DNA of 64,000 bases from Pyrinomonadaceae bacterium (GTDB lineage: Bacteria; Acidobacteriota; Blastocatellia; Pyrinomonadales; Pyrinomonadaceae). Shown one piece after another: positions 19,844 to 29,177 of the stretch. Positions within the stretch are counted from its first letter, which is position 1; every line of letters begins with the position of its first letter. The translations under genes and the position numbers were made by a program. The DNA lies in contig JACMJZ010000001.1 of NCBI GenBank assembly GCA_014380365.1, forward strand, positions 43,839 through 107,838, read 5' to 3'. Under the pieces are notes generated by a model, which did no database searches, was not told the origin of the DNA, and worked only from the letters and a program-made list of their open reading frames with translations.

Positions 19844-21760
19844 ATGATCTGTCCATATTGTGTCGAAGACATTCCGCCTAACTCTACAAAACATGCAACG
19901 TGCACGAAGCTGAAGGACAGAGAGTTTCCGCCTTTCTATATTGACTTTCATGCCGAGGAGTACTCCCGGGACCCTATTGTGCTCAGCGTTGTAGGCTTTA
20001 CAGGGCACGGCAAAACAGTATTTCTGTGCGCCCTGTTCGATTATCTCGATCACTACCTGATTCGAGTCTGGCCGAAGTTTTATAATCAGCGACTGGATCA
20101 GGAGTCATTAACTACCGTCGATACAAATCTCGGCCAGCTATCCAAAGGGAAGCTGCCTCCGCGCACTGTCAAGAACTTTCCTCGGCCTGGTATTTTCCGG
20201 CCAACTCACTTGCCCAGGACAAAAGGCACGAGCAAGCTGCCTCTGCTTGAGGACACAACGATTCTCATCTACGACCCGCCCGGGGAGGCATTCCAAACTG
20301 AAAGTGAAATCGTAGAGTTTGCCAGCTTTGTGAAGCGAAGCGATTGCGTCCTCTTTTTGGTCGATATTCTCGCGCTGAAAGAGTCGGTTCCTAGAGAGAT
20401 GGCGAAGCTACTCGACACTTATTTGCTTGGGATGAGGCGCTTGGGGATTCAGAAGGGTTCGCAACACCTGATCGTCGTTTATACAAAATCAGACGATTTG
20501 AAAGTTTCAGTCCCTGAGTTCAGAGGGTTTCTGGAGGAACATGCGGACCTCAATGACTATCTTAATGAGCGGCTGCCGCCGAGTCTGGCTAATCCCGATG
20601 AACATCTCGACCGGCTTGAGGGAATATCGAAGTTGCTCGAGGAGTTTACGCGGACCGATCTAAACGCCGGTCGGTTTATTCATATAGCTAACGATTGGTT
20701 CGCGAGTGTTAGTTATACGGTTGTCTCAAGTTTGGGTGCGGCGCCTGAGAAATTCTCAAATGAAGACGGAAAGCCAGATGAGAGACTCACAGTAAACATG
20801 TCTCCCCGTGGCGTTGCTGATCCGCTGTTGTACGTGCTAGCCAAGTCAATTAAGAAACCGAAACTGCGTCCGCCACCACCGCCACGTCCTCCAGACACGC
20901 CTGTCCTGATGATAGCGCTATTGATCGGCGCGGCCCTGCTTGTGATTCTCTTGTTGGTGCTGTCTGTATGGTGGATTGTCGGACCACAAGCTAATGAAGG
21001 CAATCCCTCAAACGCACCAGTCACTCTCGCCACACCTAAGAAAGAGAATGTAAACCAAGCGAAGGCCCAACCCTCACCACCCCCAGGAATGGCCTATGTT
21101 CGTGGTGGCAATTTCATGATGGGAACTAATAACGGTGACACCTACGAAGAACCGGCCCACTCGGTCACTGTCAAGCCATTCTTTATCGACGTCTACGAAG
21201 TGAGTTGCGCAGAGTATGAACGGTTCGTCAAGTCCGCGCCTCACCCTCCGCCGAGAGGCTGGCATAGCGAGAAATGCCCACCAGGCATGGCGCTTCAACC
21301 GGTTTGCAACGTTACGTGGTACGACGCGATGGCCTACGCAGCGTGGGCCGGCAAACGGCTCCCGACTGAAGAGGAGTGGGAATTCGCCGCACGTGGTACT
21401 GACGCTCGTGCTTATCCGTGGGGCGAACAGTGGAATGAGCGGATGGCGAATGTCGGCGGCGGTGCGTCCCGCGGAATGGTTAACGTGGGAACGTTCAAAG
21501 GCGCGTCGCCGGCCGGTGCGTATGACATGGTCGGCAACGTATGGGAATGGACCGCCAGCGACCTCAAACCTTACCCGGGTGGACAACTTCCAGGCGCACC
21601 AAGAGGCGAGTTGAAGGTGATACGCGGCGGTTCATGGAGGGAAGGCCCAGAGCAGGCGACTACAACTTATCGGGGCTACCTGTTCACACGCACCAGCAAG
21701 GATTACTCGGCGACTGGATTTCGTTGTGTGAAAGATGTGACTCCCAGCGATTTCAAGTGA
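19844..21760 (+). CDS. Zinc-finger TRAFAC-type GTPase with TM segment and FGE-sulfatase-like C-terminus
   Basis: The ATG follows CAGGAGAATC. The 638-residue protein opens with a small zinc finger, CPYC with His17 and Cys20. The GTPase has P-loop GFTGHGKT (51-58), a G3-like YDPPG at 143-147 and G4 TKSD (214-217). A proline run (PPPPPRPP) precedes a membrane helix at about 353-379 (VLMIALLIGAALLVILL). The outer portion, about 412-632, is a good FGE domain: GMAYVRGGNFMMG, KRLPTEEEWEFAARG, YPWG, GNVWEWT and IRGGSW. It is the central NTPase of the GAP1 cluster; the FGE part may bind an external ligand. It is a close paralogue of the GTPase gene at 23.8 kb over the first 340 residues. Confidence 0.88.
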   Translation: MICPYCVEDIPPNSTKHATCTKLKDREFPPFYIDFHAEEYSRDPIVLSVVGFTGHGKTVFLCALFDYLDHYLIRVWPKFYNQRLDQESLTTVDTNLGQLSKGKLPPRTVKNFPRPGIFRPTHLPRTKGTSKLPLLEDTTILIYDPPGEAFQTESEIVEFASFVKRSDCVLFLVDILALKESVPREMAKLLDTYLLGMRRLGIQKGSQHLIVVYTKSDDLKVSVPEFRGFLEEHADLNDYLNERLPPSLANPDEHLDRLEGISKLLEEFTRTDLNAGRFIHIANDWFASVSYTVVSSLGAAPEKFSNEDGKPDERLTVNMSPRGVADPLLYVLAKSIKKPKLRPPPPPRPPDTPVLMIALLIGAALLVILLLVLSVWWIVGPQANEGNPSNAPVTLATPKKENVNQAKAQPSPPPGMAYVRGGNFMMGTNNGDTYEEPAHSVTVKPFFIDVYEVSCAEYERFVKSAPHPPPRGWHSEKCPPGMALQPVCNVTWYDAMAYAAWAGKRLPTEEEWEFAARGTDARAYPWGEQWNERMANVGGGASRGMVNVGTFKGASPAGAYDMVGNVWEWTASDLKPYPGGQLPGAPRGELKVIRGGSWREGPEQATTTYRGYLFTRTSKDYSATGFRCVKDVTPSDFK

Positions 21761-21826
21761 GGGAGTCTACGACAATTTTCGCGCGCGGTTGCGGAAAGCA
21801 CTGTGCACACCGGAGGAGTCGGAAGG

Positions 21827-22855
21827 ATGATTAGAGCAAGTTGGATCCTAATCACACCTCTCTTGTTACTTTGTGTATCGGGAAGTGCCTTTCAGGAAAG
21901 GGGAGGGCGAGAGGCGCCGCCGCCACCAAGAGGAGGCGGATCTGGCCACGGCGGAAACCGAACTCCGAAGCCGAAACCGAAGGCCAGCCTTCTAGTCAAT
22001 GTCACTCCGACCGACAGCACAATCGTTTTAAACGAAGAAATTCAGCGTGCTGAGAATGGGACTCTCGAACGCTCCAATCTCGCGCCGGGGATCTACCGGA
22101 TGGTTGTTCAGCGAGAGGGATACGAGCCTCAGACTCTACAAATCAGCCTGGTCCCGGACACCAACACACCGTTCAATGTTGTCCTTAGACTCATAACGGG
22201 AGTTCTAAATATCGAACCCACCGTTACTGGCTGCCAAATCAATGTGCTCGACGCTGAAACAAATGCACTTGTGGGAACCTACTCCGGACAGGTGCGAAAC
22301 CTGGAACTTCCGCCGGGTCGTTATCAGATTCTCGTTTCGAAGGAGGGATACCGAGCAGTCGTTCGTGATGTTTCAGTGAAGGCTGCTTCGACGACTCTTC
22401 TCGAGCCATCACTTGAGCAACTGCCGCGGGCGCCTTCGCCCAATGCACGCAATACGCGCAATACGGGTGAGCCGCGCTTTCGGCCCGACGCAGAAACACA
22501 AGTGCGAACTTCAGTTACTGGCAAGTTTATCGTTGTAGTTATCAACGGACGTTCCGGTGACACCTCGAATACGCTGGGAACCATCGATATCAAGCTGACT
22601 ACCGGTGACGGCGTGAGCGCTTATGCCTCAGGCATGCTCACGGGATATCCCTGCCAGGTGGATCTCGTAAGGCTTGAGAATGTGGCGGAATACTCGTTTG
22701 TTGAGCCACCGGGAGTGGGTAATCAATGGTCTCGTATCGTTGTTCGGATTCGTCCCAAGTCTTCGAAACGTCCCGTACACTTTGCAATAAACTGGAGAAA
22801 CCTGGGTAGCGTTCGCGCTTCAAAAACACCACCCTATTCTCAAAGCGGAAACTAG
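21827..22855 (+). CDS. Secreted PEGA-domain protein
   Basis: The start is ATG 21827 after GGAGTCGGAAGG, giving 342 residues; the GTG at 21803 would put eight residues before the signal peptide. MIRASWILITPLLLLCVSGSAFQ is a clear export signal. After a Gly/Pro/Lys linker come two PEGA-like beta repeats, each closing with a ligand-type APGIYRMVVQREGYEPQ or PPGRYQILVSKEGYRA motif. The remaining beta-rich 130 residues are not recognised. It is probably anchored or free in the periplasm. Its place between two membrane GTPases suggests it contacts their outer FGE or TPR domains; this is inference from order only. Confidence 0.75.
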   Translation: MIRASWILITPLLLLCVSGSAFQERGGREAPPPPRGGGSGHGGNRTPKPKPKASLLVNVTPTDSTIVLNEEIQRAENGTLERSNLAPGIYRMVVQREGYEPQTLQISLVPDTNTPFNVVLRLITGVLNIEPTVTGCQINVLDAETNALVGTYSGQVRNLELPPGRYQILVSKEGYRAVVRDVSVKAASTTLLEPSLEQLPRAPSPNARNTRNTGEPRFRPDAETQVRTSVTGKFIVVVINGRSGDTSNTLGTIDIKLTTGDGVSAYASGMLTGYPCQVDLVRLENVAEYSFVEPPGVGNQWSRIVVRIRPKSSKRPVHFAINWRNLGSVRASKTPPYSQSGN

Positions 22856-22961
22856 GATTTGCTTGTCCGACCCTGGGTGCGGAAAAAGATTGCAGACCGA
22901 TCGCTCACCATTGATGCAGCTGTCGGTCTCTGGCCAAAACCCTCAAAAAAGGAGTCACACT

Positions 22962-23609
22962 ATGCCGTACGCCAAACCAGTGAGTATTGCCCTCACACTT
23001 TTCTTTTTGCTTCTCTTACCCGGCGAGGTTCGCACCAAACCCGATGGAGAATTGCTCGTCGAAAAGGACGTAACCTTTGCGCTGGAGCTTCTTTCGCCGT
23101 TGAGCACCGAAGTTAGCCAAAAGGGCGACAAATTTGAATGCAAAGTGCTTAGCCCGGCGCAGCTTGCCGGAAGCATTGTGAGCGGCCATATCCGCAAAGT
23201 GAAGAGTTCAGGAAAGGGTAAGGGAAAGTCGGAAATTGATCTGGCCTTCGACACCATCACTTTGACTGATGGCCGTATGGGTAGATTCAACGCTACGGTG
23301 TTGGAAGTAAACGATGTGGCCCATGCTAGCAAAGAGGGAGTGGCCGATAACGAGGGAACCGTAAAAGGAAAATCCAGAGTCAAGATTGGGGTAAAGCGTG
23401 CAGTGACTGGAGCGTTGATTGGCGCCGGCATCGGCGCGCTCCTTGGCGGAGCAAAAGGAGCGGCTGCAGGCGCCGCCATTGGTGCCGGTGCTGGTGTGAC
23501 CAGTACGCTCGCCACCGAAGGGCCCAACCTTGAATTCAAAACGGGAACTCAATTCACCGTAAGAACCGATTCACCATCACGTCGAAACACCAGAAGCTCA
23601 AAACAGTGA
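22962..23609 (+). CDS. Secreted glycine-zipper protein
   Basis: The true start is ATG 22962, preceded by AAAAAAGGAG; the longer open frame lacks a ribosome site. The 215-residue product has a signal peptide (SIALTLFFLLLLPGEVRT). A beta-rich domain follows (FALELLSPLSTEVSQKGDKF). Near the C-terminus is a glycine zipper: ALIGAGIGALLGG, then AAAGAAIGAGAG. Glycine zippers insert into or pack against membranes, so it is probably associated with the envelope. Similar proteins are common in Acidobacteriota and no specific function is known to me. It lies between the PEGA gene and the second GTPase gene, same strand. Confidence 0.7.
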   Translation: MPYAKPVSIALTLFFLLLLPGEVRTKPDGELLVEKDVTFALELLSPLSTEVSQKGDKFECKVLSPAQLAGSIVSGHIRKVKSSGKGKGKSEIDLAFDTITLTDGRMGRFNATVLEVNDVAHASKEGVADNEGTVKGKSRVKIGVKRAVTGALIGAGIGALLGGAKGAAAGAAIGAGAGVTSTLATEGPNLEFKTGTQFTVRTDSPSRRNTRSSKQ

Positions 23610-23773
23610 CGCAACACGGTTGCTTCTCCTTAAAGGCTTCTCTAACCGACGATTAAGGCGGTGCGTCACCCGCTTGGTTGCGGCCCTTTGGTCGGCCCAG
23701 TTGATGTCCTTGACGAATAAAAAGTGCCTCTCAGCAAGATATTTCACTATCTATCAGCATAGGAGGGTTCCCT

Positions 23774-26311
23774 GTGATTTGTCCGTACTGTCTCGATGAC
23801 GTTTCCGCAAAGTCTCGGGAGCACAAAGACTGCAAGATTGTAAAAGGCAAGGAATTTCCGCCAGCATATGTGAGGTTTCACGGGCGCGAAGACGCAGACG
23901 ATCCAGTCGTGTTCAGCGTAGTCGGTTCAGTTGGACATGGCAAAACGGTTTTCCTGTGCGCGTTGTTTGATTTTCTGGATAACCACTTAACCCACATCTG
24001 GCCCGGGTTTTTTAGTCACGTGCTCGATCAAGACTCGCTAAGCCGCCTCAATGAGAATCGCAACCGACTGCGCAAAGGCGAGCTACCACCACCCACACAA
24101 CAAAGCTTTCCGCGTCCCGGCATTTTTAGACTCACAAACATACCTCAGTCGGTTGAAGGTAGCTTGTCACCGCTTGAGAACACTACTGTGCTCATTTATG
24201 ACCCGCCAGGCGAAGCCTTTCTAACTGATCAAAACATCTCGAACTTGGCCAGTTTTGTGAGACGCGGAAGCTGTGTGCTTTTTCTGATCGATATTGCCAG
24301 TCTGGGCGACTCAATCCCCGACAAGATGACGGAACTGCTCGATACCTACCTGCTTGGGATGGAGCACCTCGGGGTAGAGCGAAAGTCGCAGCACCTGATC
24401 GTGGTGTATACAAAATCTGATGAGCTGAAAGTCTCCGTGCCGGAGTTTAGAACGTTCCTCGAGCAGCAGCCTGAGCTAAGAGATTATTTGAACGAACAGC
24501 GACCGCCAAGTCTCACCGATCCGCAGCGTCACCTGGAACATCTTCAGAAGATTTCGAGTTTGCTCGAGGAGTTTACGGTGAAGGAGCTCGGAGCCGGAAA
24601 GTTTATTAACGAGGCGGAGCATTGGTTTAGTACTGTGAGCTTTACCGCCGTTTCGAGCTTGGGCGCGGCACCTGAGGAGCACGACGGCAAAAAGGAAATC
24701 AAGATAAGGATGTCACCTCGAGGTGTCGCCGATCCCTTGCTTTATGTTTTGGCCAAGTCAATCCGACATAAGAAGGAAATACCGCCGATCCCATGGTGGA
24801 AGCAATGGAAAGGTAAGGTCGGGATCGTCTTGGGAGTGGCGACTTTGCTCGCCATTGTCACGACTGCGTATTTCTACAGATTCTACAACAGAGATTTTCG
24901 CCAGGCGGCGGCTTGCCGGGAGCAAAAGAACTACCGGTGCGCAATTGAGAAATATAGCGAAGCAATCAGGGGCAGTCCCGGTTATGCCGCGGCCTATAGC
25001 GGACGAGGTTGGGTTTACCTCAGTCAAGGCAATTACAAAAAGGCACTCGAAGATTGTGATATAGCAGTCAGGCTCCAGGCGAACTCAGCCGAGGCGCTGA
25101 CCTGTCGTGGTTTGTCTTATTCGGCACGCCAGGATTTTGAACCGGCACTTGCAGATTGCAACAAGGCAATCGCTTTGGTACCTGACTACGCCGAGGCCTT
25201 CGTTTGTCGAGCTAGCGCATACCTGGCGCAGAAAAAATACACGGACGTTCTCAAAGATTGCGAACAGGCTATCCTACTCAAGCCGGAGCTTACCGGGGCT
25301 TATCTGACGCGTGGACAGGCTTATGCGGAGACCGGCAAGAGCGCACAGGCTATTAAGGATTTCGACAAGGCGCTCTTGCTTGAGCCGGATCGAGTCGAAA
25401 CATATGAAGGCCGCGGGTCTGCTTATTCCCTAATAGGCAACTACGATCAGGCCATTAAAGATTTGAATGACGCAATTAGGCTAAGGCCTCAAAACGGCTC
25501 AGCGTACACAAAGCGTGGCGATGCATATCTGCTAAGCGGTAATCATCAGCAAGCTATTCGGGACTATGACAAAGCAATAGAATTCAAGTCTAACCTTAGC
25601 GAAGCCTATCTTAAGCGGGGCAATGCCCACATTCGGGAAAATAAGTACGTGGGTGATAGCGGATACCAACAAGCAATCGAGGATTTTGATCGCGCGATAC
25701 AGGTTAAACCTGACTTTGTAGAGGCTTACTTCAAGCGAGGAGATACCTATCGTAATAATGGCAAAAACTACGAGGCCATCCAGGATTACGACAGGGCAAT
25801 CAAACTTCGACCTGACTACGCTATAGCGTTTTACAACCGGGGACTCGCGCATTATCACAAGGGTGATTACGGCCAGGCCACCACTGACTACGAAGATGCA
25901 ATCAAGCTCGACAGCAGCCTTGAATCAGGTTCGAACGACAACTACAGCGATGCTTTCTATAGGCGCGGAATGGATTTTCAATCAAAGGGCGACAACGAGA
26001 GTTACAAAGATTACGATTATTCCCTTGCGCTCGATGACTATACCGAGGCCATCAGACTAAACTCCAAATCATTCAAAGCACACTTTAAGCGTGGATCACT
26101 CTATCTTACGCAGCAAAAATACGACGCGGCGATCAACGATTACACCCAGGCTATAGAGATAGATCCCAAAAGTGCCGACGCCTACAATAACCGGGGTGTA
26201 GCTTATTCAAGGAAAAACGAACGAAACCTGGCAATTGACAATTTTCGCGCTGCCCTGGCACTTAACCCCTACTCACCGCTTTTCCAAAAGAACCTGGCAA
26301 GTCTTGAATAG
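23774..26311 (+). CDS. Zinc-finger GTPase with TM segment and C-terminal TPR array
   Basis: Starts with GTG after AGGAGGG; the first residues (ICPYC) align exactly with the paralogue at 19.8 kb, which fixes the start. The 845-residue protein carries the CPYC zinc finger, P-loop GSVGHGKT (51-58), YDPPG and TKSD motifs, then a membrane span (VLGVATLLAIVTTAYFYRFY). In place of the FGE module of its paralogue it has about 450 residues of tetratricopeptide repeats with NRG/KRG and AIxDYxKAI motifs (AIRDYDKAIEFKSNLSEAY and similar), some twelve units. TPRs would mediate protein contacts outside the membrane. This is a duplicated core with exchanged sensor ends; both may share the GAP1 partner. Confidence 0.88.
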   Translation: MICPYCLDDVSAKSREHKDCKIVKGKEFPPAYVRFHGREDADDPVVFSVVGSVGHGKTVFLCALFDFLDNHLTHIWPGFFSHVLDQDSLSRLNENRNRLRKGELPPPTQQSFPRPGIFRLTNIPQSVEGSLSPLENTTVLIYDPPGEAFLTDQNISNLASFVRRGSCVLFLIDIASLGDSIPDKMTELLDTYLLGMEHLGVERKSQHLIVVYTKSDELKVSVPEFRTFLEQQPELRDYLNEQRPPSLTDPQRHLEHLQKISSLLEEFTVKELGAGKFINEAEHWFSTVSFTAVSSLGAAPEEHDGKKEIKIRMSPRGVADPLLYVLAKSIRHKKEIPPIPWWKQWKGKVGIVLGVATLLAIVTTAYFYRFYNRDFRQAAACREQKNYRCAIEKYSEAIRGSPGYAAAYSGRGWVYLSQGNYKKALEDCDIAVRLQANSAEALTCRGLSYSARQDFEPALADCNKAIALVPDYAEAFVCRASAYLAQKKYTDVLKDCEQAILLKPELTGAYLTRGQAYAETGKSAQAIKDFDKALLLEPDRVETYEGRGSAYSLIGNYDQAIKDLNDAIRLRPQNGSAYTKRGDAYLLSGNHQQAIRDYDKAIEFKSNLSEAYLKRGNAHIRENKYVGDSGYQQAIEDFDRAIQVKPDFVEAYFKRGDTYRNNGKNYEAIQDYDRAIKLRPDYAIAFYNRGLAHYHKGDYGQATTDYEDAIKLDSSLESGSNDNYSDAFYRRGMDFQSKGDNESYKDYDYSLALDDYTEAIRLNSKSFKAHFKRGSLYLTQQKYDAAINDYTQAIEIDPKSADAYNNRGVAYSRKNERNLAIDNFRAALALNPYSPLFQKNLASLE

Positions 26312-26714
26312 AAATAATTCCCGCCCTCGTTTTCGTCGCAGGCTGTACTTAGACAAGGTTGCCCCGATTTAGTAGACACGGTGTTTAAGCTGCTGAATTC
26401 AACTGCTGCCAAAGGCAGCGGGCTGAGATGTCCCAAAGCCGAATGACGCTGAGAGAGGTTTTGCGATGCCTCGATATCGATTGTTCCGAACCCTGATCAC
26501 CAGTAACAATCAACAAAGACTTTGAAGACGAGGAGCGATTGATTCTCTGCTAAGATCTTCGACGACTGCACCCCCTCTCAGGAATCTGCCGAGATTTTGC
26601 CGAGATTCATCGGGAAACCTCTGTCGCATAAGGCACATAAACGCATCTTTTCCGACCGCGACCCATTGTTTTATTGTTGTTATGCTTACTAGCAACTTGG
26701 TGCGAGGACTTCCC

Positions 26715-26763
26715 TGGGATTCATAACCCCCAAGGTCGGCGGTTCGATCCGCCCCGCTACCAA
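26715..26763 (+). other. 3' fragment of a tRNA-Met(CAT) gene (attachment-site-like)
   Basis: GGGATTCATAACC carries the CAT anticodon in its loop, and GGTTCGATC with CCGCTACCA gives the T loop and CCA end. Only the 3' half of a tRNA is present; no acceptor 5' strand or D arm can be found upstream, and the T stem is imperfect. Such 3' halves are what integrases duplicate at tRNA attachment sites. A second, more decayed copy of the core lies at 43427-43451. The rest of the 890-base gap (26312-27202) shows no gene. Confidence 0.6.
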
Positions 26764-27202
26764 CTATCTTACTCCTCAATAAATTAGAAGGACTCCCGAC
26801 TCTCCGCACCGTCGAAACACCAGTTGGTCAATCTGGCTCGTCCTCACTTGTTTGTCTTCGTTGAAAAAATAGTTCGTAGAAACTCTTGACTCTTGGCTGC
26901 GTCGGTAATATCGTCTCGTCCCACTTCATAAGGGGCTGAGTTTCTCACGGGCCTGATTTCTCAAAACTCCCGGAACCCAGCGCCAAATATCGTAGGGACC
27001 ACCGCCCGGTCTCTAGTCATAAATTTTCTGTTTCACCCGCAGTAGTTAGGCAAGTGAATTCTCGATTTTGCTAATCGATTCCGGCAATAGCATCCAGCTT
27101 TTGAACAGCGTCATTTGACTCACCGCGATGCTCGTCGAGCCTGGGAATTAACATGTAATTTCAAACTATGTTGGTCACGCTGACCGCAGCGTCATACTGA
27201 AC

Positions 27203-29161
27203 ATGTCATCTATCTGGGATAAATTCGACTCCGGACTTTCGCGGATCTACCGAGACTACCTGCGCCTGCAAGAGCATGGACCGAGGGCTGGCGTGCGGTT
27301 ACACCACATTGTTGAGCAAGACAAACGGTTCCAGGTTTTGATGGTATACGAAGGAGATATTGCAGAGATCGAAGCCTTGGGCTTTCGCACCATCAGTATA
27401 GGTGAGTTTGGACGGGCCACCGGCTCAGTGATGCTGAGTGATATTGAAGGAATCGCGGCGCATCCAAATGTGATCAGGCTCCTGGTAGGCCAGTCACCGA
27501 AACGATTACTCGACGTAAGTGTTCCCAACATCAACGCTAATCAGGTTTGGCATTACTCCAATCGAGCTTTCACCGGTAACACGGGAGCCGGTGTCATAGT
27601 TGGCATTATTGACTCGGGAATTGACTTCCAACATCCGTGTTTCTTCAAAACCACAGGCCCTGACACCACTCGCATCAAACGAATTTGGGACATGGGACTT
27701 TCGCCCAAACCGGGTACGAGCGAGGAAAGTCCTGACCCTAACCTTCTTGAGCGAGGGCCTGCCGGTAATACGTACGGAGTTGAATACAAGGACAATGTGA
27801 TTAATGACGTTCTGCAAGGACGACTCCAGGCCACGAGCATACGACACAGGGATTGTTCTGGTCACGGAACTCACGTCGCTTCAATTGCCGCCGGCAATGG
27901 CAGGGACATGTTCGAATTAATCGGTGTTGCTCCGGAAGCCGAAATAGTAGTGGTCAAGTATCTTGATCTCGAGGAAGAACCCAGCACCGCGGACGGCTTC
28001 GTTCCGGACATTCAACAGTTCAAAGACGCCATCATGTACATTTTGAACACGGCGAGGGCGATGGGACCGCCGGTGCCGGCAGTGGTCATCAATTACAGTC
28101 TAGGCCACGACATGGGACCGCATGATGGATTCACAGAAAGGGAAGAGTTCTTGCGCCATGAATTCCTTGACAAACGAGGCCAGGCTTTCGTCGCGGCTGC
28201 CGGCAATGAGGCCCACCCCGATTTTCCTCAGCACGTTCGGATTGAGTTCCCGCCAGGGGGCGGCACGTGTGACCTTTCTTTTCTTCTGTGGGGTGGGCAG
28301 ACGAAGAATAGCAGCCGTGACACATGTATTGAGAAAATCATCTCCTCGCCGGTAGAAATTGTTTTTTACTATCCAAGCGGAGGCGGTACCTTTTCGGCAG
28401 CACTTCAAAGGCTGGATTTGCCGCTAACCGGAGATCCTGATTTTGAGCCAGGCCCACCTCTGGGAAGTGTGGCCCCGGTGTCCGTTGCCTTCGGCAGTCA
28501 TGAAGTTGTTCTCACTCATGACACTCAGTCATCAGTTCTTTTCGATAGCCGTGGGACTGTAAATCGCGACCGTTTAGTGGTGAGCTTTGAACCATTGAAC
28601 GATCTACATCGCGAGGGGACCTATGTGGTTAGAGCCAGTTCTGATGCAACCCTCACTGTTCATGCTTGGATGGAACAAAACGGCCCTGGATTTTTCCTGA
28701 TCCACCATAACGTGAACTTCGTTATACCGGAAGACAGATTCCTTATTAACAGTCCCGCTGGAGCTGAAGGAGTTATCGCGGTTGCATCCTATGACGCCGC
28801 CGCCCCCAACCAAACGATCGCGGAGTCTTCGTCTCGGGGACCATTAGCCAGATATGGTGTATGTCCCCCACAGCCAAGTAAGCCGGAGCTTGCCGCCCCG
28901 GGGGTCGGGATAAAAGCCGCCAACAGTAAGGATGGCGACATCCCGTTCTCAGATCGATGGACGCTGAATGGAACCAGCATGGCGGCGCCACATGTCGCCG
29001 GCGCGATTGCGCTACTCTTTCAAAAAGATCCCACGCTGAATACAGAGCAGATACTTGACCTATTTCGCGCGACCGCGCATCCCCCAGTGCCGCCAGAAAC
29101 TGCGGAAGATGTGGGCGCTGGTCGCCTCGATGTGTTGGCCGCATTTGATAGAGTGCCTTAA
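27203..29161 (+). CDS. Subtilisin-like serine protease with N-terminal extension (first gene of giant operon)
   Basis: A 652-residue S8 protease. Catalytic residues are Asp137 (GIIDSGID), His221 (SGHGTHVAS) and Ser592 (NGTSMAAPH), with AAAGNE as the oxyanion block. The first 125 residues (GVRLHHIVEQDKRFQVLMVY, GVIVGI entry) resemble a compact inhibitor-I9-like prodomain, but no signal peptide precedes it, so export by the general pathway is unlikely. A large beta insertion separates Asn and Ser. The ribosome site is weak. The next start follows 16 bases after its stop, and four large genes follow on the same strand, so it probably processes, or is stored with, their products. Confidence 0.9.
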   Translation: MSSIWDKFDSGLSRIYRDYLRLQEHGPRAGVRLHHIVEQDKRFQVLMVYEGDIAEIEALGFRTISIGEFGRATGSVMLSDIEGIAAHPNVIRLLVGQSPKRLLDVSVPNINANQVWHYSNRAFTGNTGAGVIVGIIDSGIDFQHPCFFKTTGPDTTRIKRIWDMGLSPKPGTSEESPDPNLLERGPAGNTYGVEYKDNVINDVLQGRLQATSIRHRDCSGHGTHVASIAAGNGRDMFELIGVAPEAEIVVVKYLDLEEEPSTADGFVPDIQQFKDAIMYILNTARAMGPPVPAVVINYSLGHDMGPHDGFTEREEFLRHEFLDKRGQAFVAAAGNEAHPDFPQHVRIEFPPGGGTCDLSFLLWGGQTKNSSRDTCIEKIISSPVEIVFYYPSGGGTFSAALQRLDLPLTGDPDFEPGPPLGSVAPVSVAFGSHEVVLTHDTQSSVLFDSRGTVNRDRLVVSFEPLNDLHREGTYVVRASSDATLTVHAWMEQNGPGFFLIHHNVNFVIPEDRFLINSPAGAEGVIAVASYDAAAPNQTIAESSSRGPLARYGVCPPQPSKPELAAPGVGIKAANSKDGDIPFSDRWTLNGTSMAAPHVAGAIALLFQKDPTLNTEQILDLFRATAHPPVPPETAEDVGAGRLDVLAAFDRVP

Positions 29162-29177
29162 AGCCCGAATTCACCTG

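Noticed and set aside
26340..26470. Insertion-sequence end (CCCCGATTTAGTAGACAC)
   Set aside because: It vaguely recalls IS3-type ends, but no matching second end, target duplication or transposase remnant is visible.
26640..26763. Complete tRNA-Met gene
   Set aside because: No 5' acceptor strand or D arm can be placed upstream of the anticodon arm; only a 3' fragment is supported.
29055..29177. Upstream extension of the DUF6603 gene into the subtilase gene
   Set aside because: The overlap region codes for the conserved end of the protease; ATG 29178 just after its stop is the better start.
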